From Desulfovibrio sp. (GTDB lineage Bacteria > Desulfobacterota > Desulfovibrionia > Desulfovibrionales > Desulfovibrionaceae): 64,000 nucleotides of DNA. A program made the translations under genes and the position numbers. Location of the stretch: contig NZ_WASP01000012.1 in assembly GCF_009712225.1 (NCBI RefSeq), positions 36,909-100,908 on the forward strand, given 5' to 3'. Below are positions 41,407-50,306 of this stretch, piece after piece (positions within the stretch are counted from its first letter, which is position 1; every line of letters begins with the position of its first letter). The notes under the pieces are model-generated. The model made no database searches. It was not told where the DNA came from and saw only the letters and a program-made list of their open reading frames with translations.

Positions 41407-41967
41407 ATGATGAAGCGCTTTCCCAACCTACCGCTTCGCTTGCTGTCCTGGTTCATGGGTCTTGCCGTGCTCGCCTGCGGTCTACGCCTGTGGCTGGCTT
41501 GGGCGGGCGACGTCGCCGCCCCGGGGGCCGGCGGAGCCCTGCCCTGGATGAAGGACCTGGCCACCGCCGCGGCCTGCCTGTCGGCCGGCGGCGGCGGACT
41601 GCTCCCGTTCTTCAGCCGGCGCTGGTGGATTTTCACTTCGCTCTGGCAGGTGCCGCTCGGCATGGCGCTTGAATTCGGCCCGAGATTGGCCCTGCCGCTG
41701 CTGGCCGACTCGGCCACAGGCGAAAACACGCGGGCGATCCTCCTGTCGCTGTTGCGAGTGATGCCGTTCCCGCCGATGGGCAGCCTCGACGATCTCACTC
41801 GGGCGACCACCCTGGTCATCGCCAGCGCGATGGTCGGCACCGTTGGCGGTGTTGTCGCCCGGATGGTCGCCCTGCGCCAGTTCACCTGGGGCAACGCACC
41901 GCCCAGCGGTGGTGTTAAGCTCTTCACCCCTGCGTCGCCTCGCCGCACCGACCGGAGCGATCGGTGA
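41407..41967 (+). CDS. membrane protein, 186 aa
   Basis: No family recognised. The start at 41407 (MMKRFPNLPLRLLSWFMGL) follows a weak GGGG. Several hydrophobic helices lie between residues 10 and 165. The 102-bp segment 41751-41852 is repeated at 43434-43535 with about four differences, so part of this gene was copied downstream. Its stop overlaps the next start by one base. Confidence 0.58.
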   Translation: MMKRFPNLPLRLLSWFMGLAVLACGLRLWLAWAGDVAAPGAGGALPWMKDLATAAACLSAGGGGLLPFFSRRWWIFTSLWQVPLGMALEFGPRLALPLLADSATGENTRAILLSLLRVMPFPPMGSLDDLTRATTLVIASAMVGTVGGVVARMVALRQFTWGNAPPSGGVKLFTPASPRRTDRSDR

Positions 41968-42173
41968 TGGCGGATTTTCCGAAGATCTTGAAACGCATTG
42001 TCCGGTCACCTCTCTTGGACGATGCCAGGTGGAGGCGCATGTCGCACGATGAAGTCGCGGCGGTGCTGCGCGGCCAAATGCGATTTGAGGAGGCCGGTGA
42101 ACCCTGCGAGCGGCCACGCGACCATCTCGAACTCGAAGAGGATGTCGACCAGCCACCGGATATCGTCCATTGA
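41967..42173 (+). CDS. hypothetical protein, 68 aa
   Basis: Start-stop coupled to the preceding gene (TGATG at 41965-41969). A small charged protein, MADFPKILKRIVRSPLLDD ... HDEVAAVLRGQMRFEE, with an acidic tail. No family recognised. Confidence 0.48.
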   Translation: MADFPKILKRIVRSPLLDDARWRRMSHDEVAAVLRGQMRFEEAGEPCERPRDHLELEEDVDQPPDIVH

Positions 42174-42237
42174 AGAGCATCGAGAATGAAAGCCGCCGGC
42201 GCGGCGGTCAACACGGGACGAAAGGGCCGCTGGGTCT

Positions 42238-42496
42238 ATGAACTGGCTGTTTCAACGATCCGACATTTCGAATTTCGAGGTTATCGCCCTGTTGGTCCTT
42301 GCGTTCGGACCTTACGTGCTCCGATGCCTAAGTGTAACGGCTTGCGATGAGATCCTCCGCGCTCGCCAAGAACCTTGCGGCCAGAAAAATATCGCGGGTC
42401 GATCTTGCCGAGGTGGTGTTTAGTCCGGTGCCCTATCTCACGGGCCTGCTGCCCCTCGGCCTCATTGCGGAACTCTGCGCGGCCATTTGGTTTTGA
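42238..42496 (+). pseudogene. possible frame-broken small membrane protein
   Basis: The frame at 42238 gives MNWLFQRSDISNFEVIALLVL and then loses protein character, while a second frame from ATG 42347 gives MRSSALAKNLAARKISRVD and ends in a hydrophobic LLPLGLIAELCAAIW. The two could be halves of one frameshifted protein or two very short genes. Weak evidence. Confidence 0.3.
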
Positions 42497-42613
42497 AACC
42501 AATTTACGGCGGCACTAATTGCCATAGTCGTCCCCGTCGTTGTGGTCGTCGTGCTTCTCATTACATCGCTGCTCCTCCTTACCACCGGAAAACGTTAGGA
42601 CCCTGTACGCGCA

Positions 42614-43258
42614 ATGAGGAAAAAACATCTTGATATGGTTGACGCCGTGCATGCCGAGTTCGACCAGATGAAAGCCAGTCTGCCGGATGAACTCATTGAC
42701 GGCGCCGGCTTGGTCCATCCCATCGCCTGCGGCCGCGGCTGCCATGCCTGCTGCCTTATCGAGGTCGCGGTCACCGCCAGCGAGATCCTGCGCATCAAGG
42801 CATTCGTCGAGAACCTCCCGCGCAACGCCTCCGAAAAGATCAAGACGCGGGTGCGGCACGCCCGCCGTGCCATCGGCGACAAGACCGGTCTCGACCGCAA
42901 GACGAGCGGTGTGATGTGCCCGCTGCTCGCCGACGGCGTGTGTACTATCTACCTGGTGCGGCCGCTGACGTGTCGAGCTTGGGTGTCGGCCGACGCGGAG
43001 CGTTGTGACCATGACGCAAACGAACCGCTCGCCGGAACAAAGGTCATGTATTCGACTACCTTGAAGGGCTACAGCGAAGACCTGTTCCGCCAAATCGTCA
43101 CGAGCGAACGTCGGGAAAATACGGTTGGTGGGTCCTACGAATTGATCCGCGCGCTCCATATTGGGTGGCAGGACGATCAGTTCACCGTCGGGTTCTACGG
43201 CGGAAAACCGGTATTGGCGAAGGCGCGGTTCGTTCCCTTCGATTGGGATGCAAACTGA
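42614..43258 (+). CDS. YkgJ-family cysteine-cluster protein
   Basis: 214 residues. The family pattern is clear: IACGRGCHACCLIEV near residues 38-52, then MCPLLADGVCTIYLVRP and LTCRAWVSADAERC near residues 101-133. These cysteines are expected to bind zinc or an iron-sulfur cluster; cellular role is unknown. No clear Shine-Dalgarno. A degenerate copy of its cysteine region occurs at about 43536-43640. It is shorter than, and not closely similar to, the family member at 8330-9178. Confidence 0.82.
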   Translation: MRKKHLDMVDAVHAEFDQMKASLPDELIDGAGLVHPIACGRGCHACCLIEVAVTASEILRIKAFVENLPRNASEKIKTRVRHARRAIGDKTGLDRKTSGVMCPLLADGVCTIYLVRPLTCRAWVSADAERCDHDANEPLAGTKVMYSTTLKGYSEDLFRQIVTSERRENTVGGSYELIRALHIGWQDDQFTVGFYGGKPVLAKARFVPFDWDAN

Positions 43259-43689
43259 TGCCAGAAATCAGGAATTTGGGCTCGTGCCTTGCAAAAAGCC
43301 CGTCCACCACGGAGGACCAAATCCATGCACCACCTCCGCTTCATCACGGCGCTTGTTGCCATCTGCCTGAAGTGCTACAGCCCTCCCGTAATGGTCGACC
43401 GGCACGATCGTGCGGGCAGAGCTATCCGCGGATGTTGCGAGTGATGCCGTTCCCGCCGATGGGCAGCCTCGAAGATCTCACTCGGACGACCACCCTGGTC
43501 ATCGCCTGCGCGATGGTCGGCACCGTCGGCGGTGTGCACTGCCCACTGCCAATGGCGGCAATGGAATCTATCCGGTGCGCCTCTTGGTGTGCCGCGCCTG
43601 GGTATCAACCGATCGTACGTTCTGGCAGGCCGACGCCACGAGTGCCCTCGCCAGATGGGAACTCGACTCCCTCACAAGGATATCTCTGA
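43259..43689 (+). pseudogene. Chimeric debris: copied pieces of the 41407 gene and of ykgJ
   Basis: 43434-43535 repeats 41751-41852 (about 98 of 102 bases). Immediately after, a diverged copy of the ykgJ cysteine region can be read in different frames (CPL, then VCRAWVSTD compared with TCRAWVSAD in the intact gene). No continuous coding frame links the pieces. Confidence 0.65.
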
Positions 43690-43989
43690 ATGACCGGCAC
43701 ATCGACTCCAACCTGTAACGATCCGATTCATCGGATGATGGACTTGTCTGTTGCAGTAATGAGAAAGATGAACACCCCCAAGGGGCGTGTAGTCGACGCA
43801 ATTACCCTGGTTATCACCGGCGCCCTCGACGACGGCCTCTCGCCTGAACAAATTCGCGCCGTGATCAGGGATTGTGCGGGAAAGATCGACCGTGAAGAAT
43901 TGCGCGACAATCGCGATGGTTTGCTAGAAGACGAGGTGAGACTGGCCGCACTCCTGCGCTACTTTCGCCCAGTGCCGCAGCCAGAATGA
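43690..43989 (+). CDS. hypothetical protein, 99 aa
   Basis: No family recognised. It starts MTGTSTPTCNDPIHRMMDLS and contains VVDAITLVITGALDDGLSPEQ, in parts, and a Glu/Arg/Asp-rich helical C-terminus, suggesting a small helical soluble protein. Its stop overlaps the integrase start as ATGA, so translation is coupled. It could be an excision-factor or regulator for the integrase, but has no visible helix-turn-helix. Confidence 0.62.
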   Translation: MTGTSTPTCNDPIHRMMDLSVAVMRKMNTPKGRVVDAITLVITGALDDGLSPEQIRAVIRDCAGKIDREELRDNRDGLLEDEVRLAALLRYFRPVPQPE

Positions 43990-45071
43990 ATATGAGTAAT
44001 GCTCTTCCCTCGGCTATCGCTACGCCGGAACCTGATGCAAAACCGGCCGAGGTTAAGCGTTGGTTCGAAGCGTCAGTCGACGTCGCTGTGCCCGCCTACG
44101 ATGGCACGCTGAACACCGCCCGCAAGGCGGCCGAGGCGTTCGGCCGCAAAGCAAAATCCGCCAATACCCGGCGTGCCTACCGGGCTGGCGTGCGCGCCTT
44201 CTGCGCCTGGTGCGAGCGCCAAGGCTGCCAGGCGCTGCCGGCGGCGCCGGAGGATGTCGCCGCCTTCCTGGCCGAAGAGCGCCAGTTGGGGCGAACGGTC
44301 GCCACCATTGATCTTCGGCGAGCGGCCATCCGCTACCTGCATTGGCTGGCCGGAGTCGAGCTGCCGACCGGCCAGGTGGTGGTGGCGCTGACGGTGTCCG
44401 GTATCCGCCACGACGCCGCCGAGGCGGGCGAGCGGCCGGCCAAGAAACTGGCAGCCACAGTGGCCATCATCCAGGAGATCGTCGACGCGATCCCCAGCGA
44501 TCTAACCGGGCTCCGCGACCGGGCGCTGATCCTGGTGGGGTTCGTCGGGGCGCTCCGCAGTGCCGAGCTCGCCAAGATCCGCGCCGAGCACCTGACGGCG
44601 CGCGAGCGCGGGCTGGAACTCTTCCTGCCGCTGTCCAAGGGCGACCGGCAGGCCAAAGGGGTCACCGTTCCGCTGCCCTTCGGCAAGACCGTTCTTTGCC
44701 CGGTGCGGGCATTGCGCGCTTGGCAGGAGGCTGCTGGAATCACCGAAGGGCCGGTATTTCGCCGGATCTGGCGCTCGGAAGCGCCGAAAACCAATCCCGG
44801 CGGACCGGCCCATTTCGTGGTCGGCACCGAGGCCATGGACGGCGGCACGGTGCGGCGGATCGTCAAACGTCGCGGCGAAGCCGTCGGCATCGATCCGGAG
44901 ACCCTTGGCAGCCACAGCCTGAAGCGGGGAGCTATGACGACGGGAATGGAGAACCATGCCCAGCCGGCGCGGCTGAAGCGGCTCGGTCGGCACAAATCCT
45001 ACGCCGTGATGGACGAGTACCTGGAGTTCGGCGATCTATTCGAGAGCCACCCGCTGAACGGCCTGATTTGA
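43986..45071 (+). CDS. Tyrosine-type site-specific integrase
   Basis: 361 residues. The N-terminal SAM-like core-binding domain covers residues ~45-150 (KSANTRRAYRAGVRAFCAW). The catalytic domain has GALRSAELAKI (first Arg, ~residue 197), a Lys near PLSKGDRQ, SHSLKRGAMT (His and Arg, ~residue 314), LGRHKSYAVMDEYLEFG (second His and the nucleophile Tyr, ~residues 336-347). All catalytic residues are present, so it should be active. It resembles integrases found in accessory regions of alphaproteobacterial plasmids. It probably mobilised this part of the window; attachment sites were not found. Confidence 0.9.
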   Translation: MNMSNALPSAIATPEPDAKPAEVKRWFEASVDVAVPAYDGTLNTARKAAEAFGRKAKSANTRRAYRAGVRAFCAWCERQGCQALPAAPEDVAAFLAEERQLGRTVATIDLRRAAIRYLHWLAGVELPTGQVVVALTVSGIRHDAAEAGERPAKKLAATVAIIQEIVDAIPSDLTGLRDRALILVGFVGALRSAELAKIRAEHLTARERGLELFLPLSKGDRQAKGVTVPLPFGKTVLCPVRALRAWQEAAGITEGPVFRRIWRSEAPKTNPGGPAHFVVGTEAMDGGTVRRIVKRRGEAVGIDPETLGSHSLKRGAMTTGMENHAQPARLKRLGRHKSYAVMDEYLEFGDLFESHPLNGLI

Positions 45072-45289
45072 AGCTGCGACCACAGGACCGGTAATCTGGT
45101 AGGGAGTCGAGAGACGCCAGTCTCCTGGGCAGACATGGCCAAACGCCACTCGCGAGAATGAACCCGCGATTGACACCTCTTGCTGCATTGTGGCGTAATA
45201 CCGACATCGGTTTTGGACCCTCGCCGCCCACACCGGCGAAGCCTCAGCGCACCAATTATCGTCTCTGGAAATGTGTTTCCCGGCACTCA

Positions 45290-46815
45290 AGAACAGCCAG
45301 CGCCGGGGTTTTGCGCAGGATCAAGCTCGATACGCTGATTGGCCCGAAAGGGCACCGGTTGCGCGACCTGATCGTGGCGATGATCGTCGCCCGGGTCGTC
45401 ACAGCCCGGGATCGAAGCTGGCCACCGCCAAGGCGCTCGATCCCCGAACCGGCTCCTTGAGCTTGGCCGAGGTCATGGGGCTCGGTGAGGTCGATGAGGA
45501 CGAGCTTTACACCGCCCTCGACTGGCTGATCGAGCGTCAACCGGCCATCGAGACGGCCTTGGCCAAGCGCCATCTTCAGGATGGCACGCTGGTGCTGTAC
45601 GACGTCAGTTCCAGCTATGTGACCGGCCGTTGCTGCGATCTCGCCCGGATCGGGTACAGCCGGAACGGCAAGAGGGGCACCCTGCAGATCGTTTATGGGG
45701 TGTTGTGCAACGCCGAGGGGTGCCCGGTGGCCGTCGAAGTGTTCGAAGGCCATACCGCGGATCCCAAGACCTTGGGCGCCCAGATCACCAAGCTTAAGGA
45801 CCGCTTCGGCCTGACCAGGGTCATCCTGGTCGGCGATCGTGGCATGATCACCGAGGCGCGGATCCGTGAGGAGATCGCTCCGGCCGGGCTGGATTGGATC
45901 ACCGCCTTGCGGGCTCCCGCGATCAAGGGCCTGGTGGACGGAGGAGCGCTCCAACTCTCGTTGTTCGATGACCGCGACATGGCCGCCATCACGTCGCCCG
46001 AGTTCCCCGGCGAGCGCCTGGTCGTTTGCAAGAATCACGCTCTGGCGGCCGAACGCCACCGCAAGCGCGAGGATTTGCTGGCCGCCACGGAGCGCAATCT
46101 CCGGCGCATCCAGGCCAAAACCGCCAAGCCAAAGAGCCCGCTACAAGGGGCTGCCGCGATCGGCATCGAGGTCGGCGCCGTGCTTGATCATCACAAGATG
46201 GGTAAGCATTTTGACGTCACCATCACCGAGACCAGCCTCACCTTCGTCCGCCGGCAGGCCGACATTGAGGCTGAGGCGGCCCTCGACGGCCTCTATGCCG
46301 TGCGTACCAATCTGGCCCCCGAGGTTCTCGACGACAGCGCCACCGTGCGCGCCTACAAAAGTCTGTCCCGGGTGGAACGGGCCTTTCGCTGCCTGAAGAC
46401 CGTCGATCTGCACGTCCGTCCAATCCATCACTGGCTTGCCGGCCGGGTCAAGGCGCATGTCTTCCTCTGCATGCTCGCCTACCATGTCGAGTGGCACATG
46501 CGTCAATTGCTGGCGCCCATGCTCTATCACGACGACGACAAGGACGCTGCCGAGGCCATGCGCAACAGCGTCGTCGCCAAGGCCGAACGGTCACCGTCAG
46601 CCCGGGCCAAGGAGACCACCGGCGTTACGCCAGACGCTCTCTCGGTCCACAGCTTCCGCTCCCTACTGGCCGATCTCGCAACCCTGGCCCTCAACCGCGT
46701 GGTGACACCCCTCGACGAACAGTACGAATTTACCGTCTTCACCAAACCCACGGACGTCCAGGCAAAGGCCTTTCACCTGCTCGGTATCGAACCGGAACGT
46801 ACCCAGTAAATCCAG
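45290..46815 (+). mobile_element. Remnant of an IS1634-family insertion sequence
   Basis: Limits are those of recognisable transposase sequence. The left end is lost next to the integrase, and the right end lies somewhere before the 46868 gene. Confidence 0.65.
45312..46809 (+). pseudogene. IS1634-family transposase, N-terminally truncated and frameshifted
   Basis: The IS4-like transposase core is clear: LSLAEVMGLGEVDEDELYTAL, in parts, TLVLYDVSSSYV with the first Asp, VILVGDRGMITEAR with the second Asp, and LSRVERAFRCLKTVDL towards the C-terminus. The N-terminal ~100 residues of the family are absent. The conserved stretch IGPKGHRLRDLIVAMIVARVV lies in another frame (from ~45312) than the rest, with the shift at about 45398-45410. 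The element is therefore dead. Terminal inverted repeats were not found. Confidence 0.85.
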
Positions 46816-46867
46816 CGCCCAGAAAATAAGGCGTTATCAATCAGTTATTCGGCGCGATAATAGGAAA

Positions 46868-47140
46868 TTGGGGTTAATCGCCGATTTTCTTGCCTCAGGC
46901 AAGGCGATCGGCCGCACGACCTTCACGGGGTATGTCCATGGCGGGGAGGATGAGGCCGAGATGTATCTCAGCTGGAATCAGGACGCCTGGCGAGGCACTG
47001 ATGGCGCAATTGACTGGGTGCGGTCATATCTCACAGAAAAGCTGCGGGGAACGGCGCTCAGCCGCCAGGAAGTGGAATGGGTCGAGCGGGTGCGGGTTCG
47101 GCGGGCGCGAAGTGATGAGAGGAAGATCGGCAGCGCCTGA
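46868..47140 (+). CDS. hypothetical protein, 90 aa (N-terminus uncertain)
   Basis: No family recognised. A TTG at 46868 without a well-placed ribosome site opens the frame; the true start may have been lost to the neighbouring IS. The protein is soluble with YLSWNQDAWRGTDGAIDWVR, in parts, followed by a basic helix. Confidence 0.42.
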   Translation: MGLIADFLASGKAIGRTTFTGYVHGGEDEAEMYLSWNQDAWRGTDGAIDWVRSYLTEKLRGTALSRQEVEWVERVRVRRARSDERKIGSA

Positions 47141-47160
47141 GGACGGGGGTGTACCCGGAT

Positions 47161-47269
47161 GGTGACGGGTGTCCCCCGCGCCCGGTGGTCGTACCCTCGG
47201 CCACGCGGCCGATAAGACGGCCTTATCGGACCGGTGGCCACCGGGTGGCGGGGACACCCATGGTGACCA
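47161..47269. repeat. Long imperfect palindrome, copy 1 of a dispersed repeat
   Basis: Arms GGGTGTCCCCCGC plus CCCGGTGG (47167-47188) and CCACCGGG plus GGCGGGGACACCC (47238-47259) pair with about two mismatches in 22. Inside is a second hairpin, CGATAAG-loop-CTTATCG. A related copy lies at 52771-52849. Confidence 0.65.
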
Positions 47270-47452
47270 CCACCCGAGCCACGGAAAGAGTGATGCGTGG
47301 TGGTATCTCGACGGCGGCGTCGCGGGAGTGCCGGCCCAGCTTTCATCTTGGCCTTCGCGACGCCGAACGACTTCAGCCGGGGAAAATCGGCCCGGATGGG
47401 ACGTACCACCTTCCCAACCGAACCCCGCCCCTGCCCGCACCGGGGCACACCC

Positions 47453-47488
47453 TCACTTTCGAAAATCCGGCATATTTTTCGAAAGTGA
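47453..47488. promoter_or_regulatory. Operator-like inverted repeat, AbiEi-operator style
   Basis: TCACTTTCGAAAA, a short centre, then TTTTTCGAAAGTGA: arms of 13 bp. The centre CCGGCATATTT shares CGGCATATTT with the abiEi operators at 11353. No AbiEi gene is adjacent; the next gene starts 205 bp downstream. Confidence 0.5.
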
Positions 47489-47692
47489 CATGGCCTTTTC
47501 AGAGAGTTGCTCCGCACCTGCGCGTCGACGACTCTGTTGCTTGTCCAAGCGCCGCAATTGTCCCCGTTTTTGTCTTTTTTTGCCGGTTGATGGATCCACT
47601 CAATTGGCATTACTTTTGACATACCGGCTACGTCAGTTCAAAAAGCGCCGGCGGTTAAAAGATAAGAACATGCGGGACATTTGGTTGATCTG

Positions 47693-49174
47693 ATGCATAG
47701 GTCAAAATTGCAGCTCTTTCATCTGACGCAGCAAGAACGTCGCTTTTTGAAAACTTATATTGGTGACCAAAACGACTATCCGCGTAACGCGAATAGAGCC
47801 CGTGTTATTATCTTAACCGAACGAAATTTCTCGATCAGCGAAATTGCCATCTCAGTTGGCATTGATGAGCGGACTGTCGACAAATATCAGCAGGAATTTC
47901 GGCTTTGTCGACTGGCTAGCTTGCCTCTGAATCAAGAACAAAAGGACGAGGCAATCGCGAAGAAAGCGGAAGAGCTTGCTCGTGATGGGGTGGCTTACAA
48001 CGCCATCCCTGGCCTTTTGGCCATTAAGCGAGACGCCCTCCAAGTCGCGATCAGCCGCGCATATGCAAATAAATCCAAAGAGATCAAGGGAACGTCCCTC
48101 ACGGGCTTGAGCGGTCGCTCGCTCCTCCGGCTGACTCTCAGCGGAATCCAGACCGCTGAGGCCCTGGCGGCGTTGAGCAAGGCCGATCTCGCCCTAATTC
48201 CCGGGCTCGGTGACTATTCGGTCCAGGAGATCGAGAATTTCCTGGCGGCCAAGGGGTTCACCTTTGCGATCCATGAAGCCTCAGTAACGCCAAAGGCCCC
48301 AAACTTTCCCGATGACCCAGCCGAACGGGACGCCACGATCTATGCCCGCTATATCGCTCTGAAGACTGAAGATGTGCCCGACAAGATCATCAGTCACCAG
48401 ATCGGGATTACACTGGACCAACTCACGTCGTCGCTCCAACAACACCGTCGTCGGATGAATACGAATACGGAATTGTCCCATACCACTCTTGACGGATTGT
48501 CCGACAAGGTCCGCCGTTCTCTGGCGGCGGAAAACATCTCTTCCTTCGAAGATTTAACCCGGATCAGCGAGAAGGATCTGAAGAATGTCCCCAATTTGGG
48601 GGCCAAGGCGATCGCGGAGATCAAACAGGCGTTGACCGGGTGTGGTCTTTGTCTGGCCGAGCAGGCTGAAGATAGCCTGGCACCATTGAGCCATCGACTG
48701 CGCGCCACGTTGAGCGCTCACAACATAAAGACCCTTGCCGATTTAGCCTCTGTGCAGAGGAGCCAGCTCCAGAAAGAGTTCTGGCTTGGCGATAAGGCCG
48801 TCGAGGAACTCTCTGATTTCATGACCGCCAGGAATTTGCGATTCGCGGATGAATTGGTGCCTTTTAATCCGGAGCGCGATCCGATCCATTCTTTCCTGGC
48901 ATCATTACTCTCTCCGGATTTCCGATGGCCAGATCCGACAGAATTGCCTCGTCGGGCGCTGCGGACCACGGCCGATGACAGGCACACCCTGCTTCAAATC
49001 TACCGCGATACACAGCAGGACGCCCAGCGCCGAAAAAAGGCCACCATCATCCTGGCTTCCGCCATTGGCTATCACAATGTCCAGATTGCCGAAGGTGTTC
49101 CCGCTCTCAGCAATTTCGTTGCAAAGGTTCGCCGGCGCTTCATGGTCAGTGGTATCGAAAGTCTGTCAGCTTAG
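47693..49174 (+). CDS. HTH - triple RNA polymerase alpha-CTD-like - HTH protein
   Basis: 493 residues. The N-terminus has a homeodomain/IS630-like helix-turn-helix (RARVIILTERNFSISEIA, then GIDERTVDKYQQEF; residues ~37-71). Three domains follow that match the C-terminal domain of RNA polymerase alpha: ~136-191 (LRLTLSGIQTAEALAAL, LALIPGLGDYSVQEIENFL), ~265-321 (VRRSLAAENISSFEDLTRIS, LKNVPNLGAKAIAEIKQAL, LCL), and ~330-384 (LRATLSAHNIKTLADLASV, WLGDKAVEELSDFM). Each holds the helix-hairpin-helix pattern that binds the DNA minor groove. A second weak HTH lies at ~432-480 (AIGYHNVQIAEGV). ATG 47693 is chosen; TTG 47681 is possible. Probably a DNA-binding regulator; targets unknown. Confidence 0.75.
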   Translation: MHRSKLQLFHLTQQERRFLKTYIGDQNDYPRNANRARVIILTERNFSISEIAISVGIDERTVDKYQQEFRLCRLASLPLNQEQKDEAIAKKAEELARDGVAYNAIPGLLAIKRDALQVAISRAYANKSKEIKGTSLTGLSGRSLLRLTLSGIQTAEALAALSKADLALIPGLGDYSVQEIENFLAAKGFTFAIHEASVTPKAPNFPDDPAERDATIYARYIALKTEDVPDKIISHQIGITLDQLTSSLQQHRRRMNTNTELSHTTLDGLSDKVRRSLAAENISSFEDLTRISEKDLKNVPNLGAKAIAEIKQALTGCGLCLAEQAEDSLAPLSHRLRATLSAHNIKTLADLASVQRSQLQKEFWLGDKAVEELSDFMTARNLRFADELVPFNPERDPIHSFLASLLSPDFRWPDPTELPRRALRTTADDRHTLLQIYRDTQQDAQRRKKATIILASAIGYHNVQIAEGVPALSNFVAKVRRRFMVSGIESLSA

Positions 49175-49986
49175 GCGACCGTCGCTGCGGGCTGTTTAGC
49201 CGCTTCTCGCAAGATTTCTCGATGGCGCGGCCACGGCGTTCTGTCAAACTTGGCGCCGTCGATTTCTCGTCCTGCGAGCTTTTTGCTCATGTGTTGGCCT
49301 TCGCGCCATACGCCCCATTGCTTGAAAAAAAGGCGGCTGGCGTGCTCTTCGATCATCTCCTGCACCCATGCCGGGTCCAATGCCCAATCCGGATCGTTGG
49401 TGTTCGACGCGCCGCCCAGGATGATCGCTGCGGCGCCGGCAAACGAAATTCCGGACAGCGAGCTGGCGAGCGGCTCCGCCGACACCCATGCCCGACCGGT
49501 GTCGCCCCACCAGCTCGCAAGTTCATCCCATCGTCTCGTGTGCAGTCGATGGTCGACAGTTACCCCTGGCCAAATATTCGACGGAAGAGTGGCTCGCCAA
49601 CTTGCTGGCGCGAGCTTCGAAATCAGATGCGGACGGTGCGTAAGAAGCAGCCACGTGAGGTTCGGGGTCGACTCCACCACCTCGATGAAATCGAGCCGAA
49701 GCGTTTGATCAACCTCCGCATCGAGCCAATCCCCGAGCGACATCGAAAACACAGCGAAGGGCAGCCCCGTTTTTTGCGCGAGGCGATTTAATCGCTCCAT
49801 CCTGCCTCTGAACCCAGAAACAGGACGACGAGGTTGTTTGGCACCCCACCCAACCTTCAGACGACGTGCCGCGAAAGCCTTCGCATAGCAAATGGAGCAG
49901 CCTGACTTTGCTTCGGTAGCTGCCGGAATTTCAGAGCATCCGACCCAATGGTTGGCACTATAGTCCGACCATTCAATGCCTGTCAT
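49171..49986 (-). CDS. DUF5131 family protein (phage Gp37/Gp68-like)
   Basis: 271 residues. The start MTGIEWSDYSANHWVGCSEI is the family signature, followed by GCSICYAKAFAARRL with two cysteines and, further on, FSMSLGDWLD, TWLLLTHRPHLISKL, WVSAEPLAS and FFKQWGVW. The family is common on phages and mobile elements, is thought to have a TIM-barrel-like fold with some likeness to radical-SAM proteins, and has no established function. The frame extends upstream to 50106, but family members begin at MTxIEW. It is convergent with the alpha-CTD-like gene with a 4-bp overlap. Confidence 0.87.
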   Translation of the reverse strand: MTGIEWSDYSANHWVGCSEIPAATEAKSGCSICYAKAFAARRLKVGWGAKQPRRPVSGFRGRMERLNRLAQKTGLPFAVFSMSLGDWLDAEVDQTLRLDFIEVVESTPNLTWLLLTHRPHLISKLAPASWRATLPSNIWPGVTVDHRLHTRRWDELASWWGDTGRAWVSAEPLASSLSGISFAGAAAIILGGASNTNDPDWALDPAWVQEMIEEHASRLFFKQWGVWREGQHMSKKLAGREIDGAKFDRTPWPRHREILREAAKQPAATVA

Positions 49987-50033
49987 GCAGGCCGCTATCG
50001 ATCGTGGGATGTTGTAGACTGGCTGGCCGGCGC

Positions 50034-50270
50034 TCATCGTGTTGCTACCGCTTCCCGGCCGGCACGCGTCAGCACGATCAATTCTTTTGTGGGTCTGTCG
50101 ATCCAACCCAGTTGGGCGGCCATCGCTTCAGCTGCCGCTGATGGCGATCCAGGCGGTGCCACCGGCTGCCGGCCACCATCTTTCTTGGCCAGTTGATCGA
50201 TAAAGTAGAGCGCGTCGGCTTTGGTCGCCGGTTTCGCGCTGTTGATTTTGCCACTTGGCTGTCGCTTCAT
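50034..50270 (-). CDS. hypothetical protein, 78 aa
   Basis: No family recognised. A basic start (MKRQPSGKINSAKPATKADAL) is followed by a Pro/Ala linker and LGWIDRPTKELIVLTRAGREA, in parts, whose end resembles the wing of a winged-helix domain. It lies between the ribbon-helix-helix gene and DUF5131 on the same strand, probably one operon. Confidence 0.55.
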   Translation of the reverse strand: MKRQPSGKINSAKPATKADALYFIDQLAKKDGGRQPVAPPGSPSAAAEAMAAQLGWIDRPTKELIVLTRAGREAVATR

Positions 50271-50306
50271 TTTCGTTCCTTCATCAGCGATCAGCAGGCG
50301 GAAGCT

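Larger units (their letters stand above)
47141..47692. other. Intergenic region with long palindrome and operator-like repeat
   Basis: All frames here look like shadows. The segment contains the REP-like palindrome at 47161-47269 and the inverted repeat at 47453-47488, described separately. Confidence 0.5.

Noticed and set aside
47161..47269. CRISPR or integron attC site
   Set aside because: Only one palindrome with a single distant relative, no regular spacers, and no integron integrase nearby.
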